From DASUPK01 sp963728875 (lineage in GTDB: Bacteria > Actinomycetota > Thermoleophilia > Solirubrobacterales > 70-9): a DNA stretch of 64,000 nt. Position numbers and translations under genes: made by a program. The notes beneath the pieces were generated by a model that saw nothing but the letters and a program-made list of their open reading frames with translations, was not told where the DNA came from and made no database searches. The stretch is from NCBI GenBank assembly GCA_963728875.1, contig CAVSLJ010000004.1, positions 145,778 to 209,777 on the forward strand, written 5' to 3'. Shown in pieces: positions 33,465 through 41,075 of this stretch; positions within the stretch are counted from its first letter, which is position 1; each line of letters starts with the position of its first letter.

Positions 33465-34148
33465 ATGGTGGATCGGGTCGCCGACGTACCGGCGAACCTC
33501 GTGGGCGGAGGACGGGCGATCAGCGACACCGCCAAGCGGGACCTCTACGAGAAGGGCCTCGATGGCGTGGCGACGGTGGTGAAGGCTCCGAGCAAGGGGC
33601 GGGTCAGCCAGGTGAACCGGAACGTCGGCCGCTTCACGGTCACGATCGAGATTCAGGACGAGCAGCCCTACGAGACGAACGTCTGGCAGGAGTTCATGGG
33701 CGATGAGTGGGAACGGATGCAGCCCGGCATGCAGGTGCCCTGCAAGGTCGACCCGGAGAAGCATGAGCTGGTGTGGCTGACGCCGACCGGCATTCGGGCC
33801 CCGGGAAAGCAGGGCAGAGGTCTCAGCATCGACATCGGCCGCATGCTGGGAGGAGGCCGGATCACCGACTCCTCCCAACTGCTCGCCACCGGGCAGCGGG
33901 CGACCGCGACCGTGCTCTCCTCAAAGCCGATCGGAAAGAAGGCGCCCGGCACCGACGACGAGTTCTTCCTCCTGGACCTCGAGCTCCGGTCCGACGACGA
34001 GCCGAAGAGCTGGAAGGCCAACTTCGGCCAGCGGGTGCCGAAGGGCGCCGAGGAGATGGTCGGCGACGGCCAGGAGCTTCAGGTGGCGTTCGACGGGAGC
34101 CAGGTGGCCGTCGACTGGCCGGCGACGAGCGGCGGTAAGTTCAGCTAG
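33465..34148 (+). CDS. Conserved cytosolic protein, unknown function
   Basis: A protein of about 227 residues with two similar beta-rich halves. The first runs VATVVKAPSKGRVSQVNRN to VPCKVDPEKHELVWL, the second ATATVLSSKPIGKKAPGTD to LQVAFDGSQVAVDWP. Each half looks like a small OB/SHOCT-neighbour domain that describes a ratio or binding value, as in DUF3592-like proteins, but I cannot name the family. ATG 33465 has GGAAGG eight bases ahead. A TTG at 33426, one base after the tRNA, would add 13 residues but has no ribosome site. Confidence 0.65.
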   Translation: MVDRVADVPANLVGGGRAISDTAKRDLYEKGLDGVATVVKAPSKGRVSQVNRNVGRFTVTIEIQDEQPYETNVWQEFMGDEWERMQPGMQVPCKVDPEKHELVWLTPTGIRAPGKQGRGLSIDIGRMLGGGRITDSSQLLATGQRATATVLSSKPIGKKAPGTDDEFFLLDLELRSDDEPKSWKANFGQRVPKGAEEMVGDGQELQVAFDGSQVAVDWPATSGGKFS

Positions 34149-34680
34149 CGCCTTCGGGCCAGGGGAAGCCGCTCGGCGCGGCCCGGAAATCGGCCAGCAG
34201 ATAGAGGCCGACGACCGTGGAGAGGAGAAGCGCACCGCCCAGGACCGCCAGGTCGGCCGGATCGTGATGAAGCACGCCCCCGGCCCCGACGACCAGGATG
34301 CCGAAGCCCACGATCGCCACGGCGATCCCGCGGTGGAAGCGGCCCACCTCGGAGTGCGGCCACGGATCCAGGGCCCTGGTCAGCTCGCGCCCGCTGTCCG
34401 ACTCGGTGCAGTCGCCCTTGCGCGGGCACGAGTTGCAGACGTGCGCGCGAGCCCGGTAGCGCGCCAGCCGCATCTGGTGGTCGGTTTCGATCCGGTGGAG
34501 CTTCTCGCCCTCCGGGCACTCCCAGGCGTCGTGTTGCGGGTCGTAGGAGAAGCCCGCGGTCCGGTAGAGCTCGGAGCGCCGGTGCGAGTGCTTCGCGAGG
34601 GCATCGAGCGCGAGCGCGACCAGAACGAGGAAGAGCGCGTAGCCCGCGGCCAGCAGGCTCTCCACAGCGACCCCGCTCAT
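34141..34680 (-). CDS. Membrane protein with four-Cys transposase-like ribbon
   Basis: A 179-residue protein with one N-terminal helix (about residues 7-27), a cytosolic domain (30-115) and two C-terminal helices (116-136, 143-163). The domain holds Cys55, Cys82, Cys85 and Cys91 in the order WECPEGEKLHR ... YRARAHVCNSCPRKGDCTES. This closely resembles the zinc ribbon near the C-terminus of some DDE transposases (CPxG ... YRAxxxxCxxCPxxxxC), and the spacing CxxC-x5-C also occurs in iron-sulfur proteins. The start ATGA overlaps the stop of the nitric oxide reductase gene, so the two are translated together. A metal or redox partner of that enzyme is a reasonable inference. Confidence 0.75.
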   Translation of the reverse strand: MSGVAVESLLAAGYALFLVLVALALDALAKHSHRRSELYRTAGFSYDPQHDAWECPEGEKLHRIETDHQMRLARYRARAHVCNSCPRKGDCTESDSGRELTRALDPWPHSEVGRFHRGIAVAIVGFGILVVGAGGVLHHDPADLAVLGGALLLSTVVGLYLLADFRAAPSGFPWPEGAS

Positions 34681-37019
34681 GACGCCCCCACCGGCTGCTT
34701 CGGCTCGGTCACCTCGGTGAAGAGGATGTCCTCCGGCTCCTCGATCACCTCTTGCTTGACCGTGTGACGGACGCCGAGATAGGTGAGGTAGACCAGCGGG
34801 CAGACCCCGACCAGGATGAAGTAGATGTCGCCCGGGAGCCTCAGCCACTCGATCACCGTGTTGGTGTTCGTGGTCAGGTAGTCGAGCGAGCGGGCGTGGA
34901 AGTAGCCGCTGTTGACGGACTCGTAGATCTGGCGGATGCCGAGCGGGAAGAGCGTCGCGAACGACATCCAGGCGAGCCCGATGTTGAGCCCCCAGAAGCT
35001 CATCTTCGCCGCGCGGTCCTTCCAGCGGTCCTGCGGGATCAGGTAGCGCAGGCAGAAGAGCGCCAGCCCGACGGCGAGCATTCCGTAGACGCCCATCATC
35101 GCCGTGTGCCCGTGGTTGGCCGTCAGCGCCGTGCCGATCTCGTAGTAGGAGACGATCGGCAGGTTGATGAGGAAGCCGAAGATGCCTGCGCCAAGGAAGT
35201 TCCAGAAGCCGACGGACACCAGGAACATGACCGCCCAGCGATGCGGGAACGGAGTCGCCGACTTCTGCTCCTGTTGCGCTCCCAGCTGCAGGAAGCTCCA
35301 GGCCTCGACCGTGAGGAACGTCAGCGGCATCACCTCGAGGGCGGAGAAGAAGGCGCCGAGCGCCATGTTCTCCGCGGGCGCACCCGAGAAGTACAGGTGG
35401 TGCATCGTCCCGATCACGCCGCCGACCGAGTAGAGGATCACGTCGAGCAGGACGACCGTCAGCGCGACGCGCTCCCGGACCACACCGAGCAGCACGAAGA
35501 TGTAGGCGACCATCGTCGTGGTGAAGAGCTCGAGGAAGTCCTCGACCCAGAGGTGGACGACCCAGAAGCGCCAGTAGTCGGTGATCGTGAAGTTCTCGCC
35601 TGAGTTGACGAGCAGCCCGACCGCGTAGAACGCCGGGATCGCCAGCGCGGCGAGGAAGAACAGCCAGGGCATGTTGCCGACCCGCTCCTTCGTCAACCGC
35701 CCCTTCAGGCCGCGGTAGAGCATGAAGCCCCAGACGCAGAGGCCGATGATCAGCAGCACCTGCCAGAAGCGGCCGAGGTCGAGGTACTCGAAGCCCTGGA
35801 GTCCGAAGATCGAGTTTGAGAACCAGCCGTGGATTTGGGCGAACTCGCCGATCAGGCTGCCGAAGACCACCACGGCCAGCGCCCCGAGCAGGAAGAAGGC
35901 GAGCTTCCGCTGTCCCTTTGGTTCTCGCCCGGCGATCATCGGCGCCAGGAAGATCCCCGCGGCGACGAAGGACGTGGAGACGAAGAAGATCGCGAGCTGC
36001 ACGTGCCAGGTGCGGACGAGGTTGTACGGGAAGACGTTGGCGATGTCGATGCCGAAGAAGCCGCCCAGGTCGGCTCGGTAGTGCTGCGACATGCCCCCGA
36101 CCAGCGTCTGGAGCAGGAAGAGCGCCGCCATCACGAAGAAGAACCAGGCGGTCGCCCGCTGTCCCGGCGTGAGCGCCACGTCGCTCGGTGAGCGGAAGCT
36201 GAGCGTCGCCTGGTCGCGCCCCTGCCAGCCGAGTCGCCAGCGCCCGAAGGCGGCGAACAGGATTCCGATCCCTCCCAGCAGCGCGATCAGCGAGATCACC
36301 GACCAGACGATCACGTTGGCGCTCGGGGCGTTGTCGACCTGCGGCTCCGGCGGCCAGTTGTTCGTGTAGGAGTAGTTGTGTCCCGGCCGGCGGACCGATG
36401 CGGCCCAGGACGACCAGGCGAAGAAGGCCGTGAGCTGGTGGATCTCGGTCGGGCCCTTGACGGGGTTCGGCAGCAGCCCGTACCGGGTGGTGTCGCTGTC
36501 GAGGAAGTCGGAGTAGTGCTGCTGGAGCTGGGCGAAGGCGCTGGCCTGCTGCGCGGAGAAGGGGAGGGTCTTCGTGTCGGAGTCGTAGCGGTTGGTCTGG
36601 AACTGGTCGATCGTCTGCTGTCGCGCCGAGTCGGAGCCGGTTCCGCCGAGCTCGCCCTGCACGATCGCCGAGGAGCGATGCAGGTAGTCGTCGGTGAAAT
36701 CGGGGCCGAGGTAGGCGCCGTGCCCGAAGATCGAGCCGTACTCCATGAGCCCGTGATGGAGGAAGACCTTCTGACCCGCCCGGATGTCGTTCCCGGTGAA
36801 GAGCACCCGGCCGCCCGGGTCGACCACCTTGTCGGGAATCGGCGGGTCGGACTGGTAGGTCCGGTAGGCGAGCAGGACGAGGACGAAGAAGCCGACCAGG
36901 ATCACCAGGGCGGCGATCTGGATCCAGGTCTTGGAGACGATCAGCTCGCGCTTGCCCGACGGTTGCTCCCCGGCCGGCATGCCGACGGTGGTCTCTCGTC
37001 TTCTTCCGAGCAAAGCCAT
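34677..37019 (-). CDS. norB: Quinol-dependent nitric oxide reductase (qNor)
   Basis: A 780-residue single-subunit nitric oxide reductase that reduces NO to nitrous oxide with electrons from quinol. The N-terminal extension typical of qNor is present: a helix (WIQIAALVILVGFFVLVLLA), then a large outer domain with GLMEYGSIFGHGAYLGPDFT. The heme-copper-like core shows WVEDFLELFTTTMVAYIF, MHHLYFSG and NHGHTAMMGVYGMLA with the metal-binding histidines. ATG 37019 gives the natural N-terminus. It serves NO detoxification or denitrification; no nir or nos genes are in the window. The small four-Cys gene overlaps its end. Confidence 0.95.
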   Translation of the reverse strand: MALLGRRRETTVGMPAGEQPSGKRELIVSKTWIQIAALVILVGFFVLVLLAYRTYQSDPPIPDKVVDPGGRVLFTGNDIRAGQKVFLHHGLMEYGSIFGHGAYLGPDFTDDYLHRSSAIVQGELGGTGSDSARQQTIDQFQTNRYDSDTKTLPFSAQQASAFAQLQQHYSDFLDSDTTRYGLLPNPVKGPTEIHQLTAFFAWSSWAASVRRPGHNYSYTNNWPPEPQVDNAPSANVIVWSVISLIALLGGIGILFAAFGRWRLGWQGRDQATLSFRSPSDVALTPGQRATAWFFFVMAALFLLQTLVGGMSQHYRADLGGFFGIDIANVFPYNLVRTWHVQLAIFFVSTSFVAAGIFLAPMIAGREPKGQRKLAFFLLGALAVVVFGSLIGEFAQIHGWFSNSIFGLQGFEYLDLGRFWQVLLIIGLCVWGFMLYRGLKGRLTKERVGNMPWLFFLAALAIPAFYAVGLLVNSGENFTITDYWRFWVVHLWVEDFLELFTTTMVAYIFVLLGVVRERVALTVVLLDVILYSVGGVIGTMHHLYFSGAPAENMALGAFFSALEVMPLTFLTVEAWSFLQLGAQQEQKSATPFPHRWAVMFLVSVGFWNFLGAGIFGFLINLPIVSYYEIGTALTANHGHTAMMGVYGMLAVGLALFCLRYLIPQDRWKDRAAKMSFWGLNIGLAWMSFATLFPLGIRQIYESVNSGYFHARSLDYLTTNTNTVIEWLRLPGDIYFILVGVCPLVYLTYLGVRHTVKQEVIEEPEDILFTEVTEPKQPVGAS

Positions 37020-37116
37020 CCGATCTGGACGCTGGACCGACGCTTGCTGCGCGCACCCTATTCCTCGAGGCGATGAACGACAAGAGCACGCGCTCCCCCA
37101 TATAGGGTTCGCCGCG

Positions 37117-38106
37117 ATGGCGCAGGTGCAGACCGTCACCGGCCCGATCGAGGCGGAGGAGCTCGGCACGACGCTGATCCACGAGCACCTGCGCAACGCC
37201 GACGAGGCGGTCCACAACCAATGGCCGAACGCCGGCGCGGTCACGGAGGAGCCGCCGCACGAGGTCGCCCCCGGGGAGGTCTACGAGATCGCGGTCCGCG
37301 AGGCGAAGGCCGCTGTGGATCTCGGAGTCAAGACGATCGGCGAGCCCACCGCGATGTTCCTCGGGCGGGACGTCAACTTCATGAAGCGGGTCTCCGAGGA
37401 GACCGGGCTGCAGGTCATTCCCTGCACCGGGATCTACACCTATGACTATCTGCCCCAGTTCTTCATGAATCGCGATCCAGACCAGATCGCGGAGCTCTTC
37501 ATCTCCGACATCGAGCAGGGGATCCAGGGAACGGACATCAAGGCCGCCTTCATCAAGTGCGCCGCCGACGCGCCCGGGGTGAACGAGAACATCGAGAAGA
37601 TCCACCGCGCCGCGGCGCGCACGAGCCTCAAGACCGGCGCGCCGATCATGGCCCACTCACGGCCGGCCAGCGACACCGCCCCGCGCCAGATCGAGATCTT
37701 CGAGGAGGAGGGCGTTGATCTCTCGACGGTGCAGATCGCGCACTGCGGCGACACCGACGACCTCGACTACCTCGAGGGCCTGATCGAGAAGGGCGTCTGG
37801 ATCGGCCTCGACCGGTACGGGCTCGACCTCTTCCTGCCATACGACAAACGCCAGGCGACGGCGAAGGAGCTGATCATCGAGCGCGGCTACGCCGAGCGGA
37901 TCTTCCTCTCGGCGGACTCGGTCGCCACCACCGACTGGTTCCCGGTGAACGTGATCGAGCAGCTGATCGCGGCGGGAGCGGCGAAGGACTGGACGATCCG
38001 GATCGTGCCCGAGAAGGTGCTCCCCGAGCTCCGCGAGGCCGGCATGACCGAGGAACAGGAGCGGACGATGATGGTGGACAACGCCGTTCGCTGGCTCAGC
38101 GCTTAG
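37117..38106 (+). CDS. Phosphotriesterase-family metal hydrolase
   Basis: A 329-residue amidohydrolase-superfamily protein of the phosphotriesterase/PHP group (lactonase-like). Metal-site residues seen are TLIHEHLRN (HxH), AAFIKCAADAPG (the bridging Lys), IMAHSRPAS (His), QIAHCGDTDDLDY (His) and LSADSVATTDW (Asp). ATG 37117 is used; longer frames would run into the divergent qNor promoter region. Family members open lactones or phosphotriesters; the natural substrate here is unknown. The stop overlaps that of tadA. Confidence 0.9.
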   Translation: MAQVQTVTGPIEAEELGTTLIHEHLRNADEAVHNQWPNAGAVTEEPPHEVAPGEVYEIAVREAKAAVDLGVKTIGEPTAMFLGRDVNFMKRVSEETGLQVIPCTGIYTYDYLPQFFMNRDPDQIAELFISDIEQGIQGTDIKAAFIKCAADAPGVNENIEKIHRAAARTSLKTGAPIMAHSRPASDTAPRQIEIFEEEGVDLSTVQIAHCGDTDDLDYLEGLIEKGVWIGLDRYGLDLFLPYDKRQATAKELIIERGYAERIFLSADSVATTDWFPVNVIEQLIAAGAAKDWTIRIVPEKVLPELREAGMTEEQERTMMVDNAVRWLSA

Positions 38107-38561
38107 CGCCGGGACGAGAAGAACCCCTCGAGCAGCGCGGCGGATTCCTCGGCGAGCAGGCCGCCCTCGACCGTCGGCCTGTGATTCACAACGGGCTCGG
38201 CGAACAGGTCGATCACGCTCCCGACCGCGCCGCCCTTGGGATCGGCCGCGCCGTAGACCAGGCGCGGGACCCGCGCCAGCGTGATGGCGCCGGCGCACAT
38301 CGGGCACGGCTCGAGCGTCACGTAGATCGTGGTCTCCAGCAGGCGCCAGCCGCCGAGCCGATCGGCGGCCTCACGCAGCGCGAGCACCTCGGCGTGGGCG
38401 GTGGGATCACCGCGGAGCTCACGCTCGTTGCCGGCCGCCCCGAGCACCTCCTCCCCCCTGGCCACGACGCACCCGATCGGCACGTCGCCGCTCTCGGCCG
38501 CTCGCGCGGCGAGCGCCAAGGCGCGGCGCATCAGCTTCTCGTCGATTTCGGGAGGTGTCAT
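38103..38561 (-). CDS. tadA: tRNA-specific adenosine deaminase
   Basis: A 152-residue zinc deaminase making inosine at the wobble base of tRNA-Arg. The zinc ligands and catalytic Glu are in AHAEVLAL and EPCPMCAGAI; VPIGCVVARGEEVLG precedes them. Length is normal for TadA. The start is ATG 38561, divergent from the subtilisin gene. Confidence 0.95.
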   Translation of the reverse strand: MTPPEIDEKLMRRALALAARAAESGDVPIGCVVARGEEVLGAAGNERELRGDPTAHAEVLALREAADRLGGWRLLETTIYVTLEPCPMCAGAITLARVPRLVYGAADPKGGAVGSVIDLFAEPVVNHRPTVEGGLLAEESAALLEGFFSSRR

Positions 38562-38652
38562 GGGCAGGAACTTTTTCGGCGCGAGGGTGTTTACAACCTA
38601 AGCTGCGCGTCCGCGCCGGCCTCCTCTTCCAAGGGATTTCTACTTGGGGACC

Positions 38653-39996
38653 ATGCGAAAGCTGATCGCCACAACCGTGCTCGTCCTGACAGCGGCCGCC
38701 TTCCTGGCCGTGGGGGCTCAGGCTGCCGAGCTCCCCGAGCACACTTCCTATGTCCCCGGGGAGCTCCTGGTCCGCTTCGACGGCGGCGGGGAGCGGGTGC
38801 TCCAGCTGCCTCAGGGGGTTGACCTCCCCTCCGCGGAGCAGGCGCTGGCCGCCAATCCCGCCGTCGCCTACGCAGTGCCGAACTACGTCGCGCATGCCTC
38901 GGCCATCCCCAACGACCCCGGCCCGGCAGGCACCCCCGGTGGCTGGCAGCGGACCCAGTGGAACTTCCTGCCGTGCGGCTCGCTCTGCGGGGAGACCGCT
39001 TCCCAGAACCAGGCGAAGGGCGGGCTGAACGCGCCGGAGGCCTGGGACATCCTGAAGCAGCGCGGCGCCGCGTACGGGCGGAACGCCAGGGTCGCTGTGC
39101 TCGACACCGGCGTCGCCTACATGAACCAGAAGCACCGGTTCCGCAGGAGCCCGGACTTCGCCCGCGGCCAGTTCCTGCCGGGCTACGACTTCGTCGACAA
39201 GGACCGGATGCCGCTCGATGAAGACGGGCACGGCACCCACGTGACCGGCACGATCGCCGAGCGGGACGGCAACGGCATCGCCCTGACCGGCCTCGCCCCG
39301 AAAGCGAAGATCATCCCCGTCAGGGTGCTCGACTCCGAGGGCTTCGGAACGGCGAGGGACATCGCTCGCGGGATTCGGTTCGCGGCCACCCACAAGGCCC
39401 AGGTGATCAACATGAGCTTCGAGTTCTCGCTCGGCGTCAACAGCTGCGCGAAGATCAAGGGAATCTGCTCGGCGATCAAGTTCGCGTTCAAACGGGGCGC
39501 GCTCGTCGTGGCGGCGGCGGGTAACGAGAACGGCGAGCCCGTCGCCTTTCCCGCCGGCGCGCCGCACGTGGTCGGCGTCGGCCGCACGACCAAGGACGCC
39601 TGCCTGGCGAGCGACTCCCGCACCGGCGCGGGTCTCGACGTCGTCGCGCCCGGCGGCGGGTTCCCGCTGCTCAGCACCTGCGGGAGCGATGACTCCGTCT
39701 TCACCCGCGGGCTGCCCATCTTCCAGCTCACCTTCGACGGGCCGGGATTCACCAACTTCGGCTATCCCGGCGGCTACGAGGGAACCTCAATGGCCGCCGC
39801 GCACGTTTCCGGCGTCGCGGCGATGGTGATCGCGAGCCACGTCGTGGGCAGCTCCCCCACCGCGGTCGAGTGCCAGCTCGAGGGCACCGCCCGCCACACG
39901 GACTCCCAGCTGGGTCAGCCGTACGACCCGCGCCTCTTCGGCGCCGGCCTGATCGACGCCGCGGCGGCGGTCAGGGCCAGGGCTCCCGGCTGCTAA
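38653..39996 (+). CDS. Secreted subtilisin-like serine protease (S8)
   Basis: A 447-residue exported protease. Residues 1-25 are the signal peptide (MRKLIATTVLVLTAAAFLAV), followed by an I9-like propeptide (YVPGELLVRF to AYAVPNYVAH). The catalytic triad is complete: Asp in VAVLDTGVAY, His in DGHGTHVTG and Ser in GTSMAAAHVSG, with oxyanion Asn in AAAGNENG. Cysteine pairs (FLPCGSLCGE, NSCAKIKGICS) suggest disulfides. There is no C-terminal anchor, so it should be released. ATG 38653 follows GGGGACC. Confidence 0.95.
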   Translation: MRKLIATTVLVLTAAAFLAVGAQAAELPEHTSYVPGELLVRFDGGGERVLQLPQGVDLPSAEQALAANPAVAYAVPNYVAHASAIPNDPGPAGTPGGWQRTQWNFLPCGSLCGETASQNQAKGGLNAPEAWDILKQRGAAYGRNARVAVLDTGVAYMNQKHRFRRSPDFARGQFLPGYDFVDKDRMPLDEDGHGTHVTGTIAERDGNGIALTGLAPKAKIIPVRVLDSEGFGTARDIARGIRFAATHKAQVINMSFEFSLGVNSCAKIKGICSAIKFAFKRGALVVAAAGNENGEPVAFPAGAPHVVGVGRTTKDACLASDSRTGAGLDVVAPGGGFPLLSTCGSDDSVFTRGLPIFQLTFDGPGFTNFGYPGGYEGTSMAAAHVSGVAAMVIASHVVGSSPTAVECQLEGTARHTDSQLGQPYDPRLFGAGLIDAAAAVRARAPGC

Positions 39997-40006
39997 CCAT
40001 CCGCAC

Positions 40007-40456
40007 ATGGACGAAGTCAGCTTCGAGCTCGCCCCGGCGGGCGGCAACTACGCGGACGGGCTCAGACAGATCCGGATAGAGGTCAACGGCACGGACCTGG
40101 TGGACCTGGTCCGGCAGGCCGAGCTGCCCTCGGCGCAGGCGGATGACGAGGAGGAGCTCGCCGGGACGTACGTCGGGCTGGTTCCCGGGTACGTCCGCAT
40201 GGACGTGGCGAGCCAGTTCCTCGGCGGCGCCGCGACCTCTCTCTTCCCGGGCCCCGAGGACAAGACCGCGTTGTTGAGCTGCAACTGCGGCGAGGTTGGC
40301 TGCTCACCTCTGCTCGCCCGGGTGACGGTCGAGGACGACACGATCACCTGGGACGAGTTCGAGCAGCCCACGCGGCCTGACTGGGACTACGACGGCTTCG
40401 GCTTCACCTTCTCGCGCCCGCAGTACGAGCAGGCGCTGCTCGCGATGTTCGGGTAG
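40007..40456 (+). CDS. Conserved actinobacterial protein, unknown function
   Basis: A 149-residue cytosolic acidic protein. Its centre, ALLSCNCGEVGCSPLLARV, carries three cysteines in a CxCxxxxC pattern that looks metal-binding, followed by DTITWDEFEQP and WDYDGFGFTFSRPQYEQAL. I recall similar proteins in Streptomyces without a known role. It begins 11 bases after the subtilisin stop and may share its message. Confidence 0.7.
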   Translation: MDEVSFELAPAGGNYADGLRQIRIEVNGTDLVDLVRQAELPSAQADDEEELAGTYVGLVPGYVRMDVASQFLGGAATSLFPGPEDKTALLSCNCGEVGCSPLLARVTVEDDTITWDEFEQPTRPDWDYDGFGFTFSRPQYEQALLAMFG

Positions 40457-40465
40457 CTCTCCGAG

Positions 40466-40912
40466 CTAGGTCGTCTTGACGATCCACACGTCGCAGGGCG
40501 CGTGGTGCGAGATCTTGTTCGGCACGCTGCCCAGCAGGAACCGCTTCGCGCCGGTCATGCCCTTGTTCCCGACCAGGACCAGGTCGGCGTTGTTCTCCTC
40601 GGCGACATCGAGGATGGCGTCGGCGGGATCGCCCTCGCGCGGGTGCGTGACCACGTCGACCTTCGCCTTCTTCGCCTCGGCGGCGGCGTTGCCGAGCACC
40701 AACTCGACATCCTCCCGCGGGTTCACCGCGTACGCGATGTCACCGGAGATCCCCTCCCCCTCATCCCTGAGGCGCTGCTGCGGCACGGGCTGGTAAGCGC
40801 TGACGATCTCGAGCTTCGCCTTCGAGAGCTTGGCCAGCTCGACTGCGGTCCGCACCGCCTCGGTGGCGGTCTCCGAGCCATCGGTTCCAACCACTATGCG
40901 GTCGAACATCAC
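40466..40912 (-). CDS. Universal stress protein (UspA family)
   Basis: A 148-residue single-domain Usp. The start MMFDRIVVGTDGSETATEAV and the ATP-binding signature GNKGMTGAKRFLLGSVPNKI are both intact, so it is of the ATP-binding kind. It ends CDVWIVKT, as typical. It is convergent with the preceding gene and probably has its own promoter in the 40913-40976 gap or upstream. Confidence 0.93.
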   Translation of the reverse strand: MMFDRIVVGTDGSETATEAVRTAVELAKLSKAKLEIVSAYQPVPQQRLRDEGEGISGDIAYAVNPREDVELVLGNAAAEAKKAKVDVVTHPREGDPADAILDVAEENNADLVLVGNKGMTGAKRFLLGSVPNKISHHAPCDVWIVKTT

Positions 40913-40976
40913 CCCTCCTCGCCGTAATTAGCGCGCCGATACTACCCGGAGGGGACTGCTGGGCGCGGCGATACGG

Positions 40977-41063
40977 CTACGTGAGCTTGGCGATGGCGAT
41001 CACCATCGAGGCGATCAGGCAGATCACGAGGATCACCAGGCTGGCGGCCCAGAGACGCGGCAT
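40977..41063 (-). CDS. Possible 28-residue membrane peptide
   Basis: A short frame starting ATG 41063, 12 bases after the stop of the GT-C-like gene, codes for one hydrophobic helix (WAASLVILVICLIASMVIAI) with a basic head MPR and tail KLT. Small single-helix proteins of this kind are common but hard to prove. No ribosome site is seen, so the call rests on the peptide's composition and its tight position. Confidence 0.4.
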   Translation of the reverse strand: MPRLWAASLVILVICLIASMVIAIAKLT

Positions 41064-41075
41064 GCGGCGATCGTA

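Noticed and set aside
34390..34560. Transposase remnant near the nitric oxide reductase
   Set aside because: Only the four-Cys ribbon resembles transposases. No catalytic DDE domain, terminal repeats or target duplication is visible, and the gene is intact with its own membrane helices.
34681..37656. Long minus-strand frame through the nitric oxide reductase gene in another frame
   Set aside because: The qNor frame carries all family motifs; this one is low-complexity Arg/Ala/Pro. Only its last part, which coincides with the four-Cys gene, is real.
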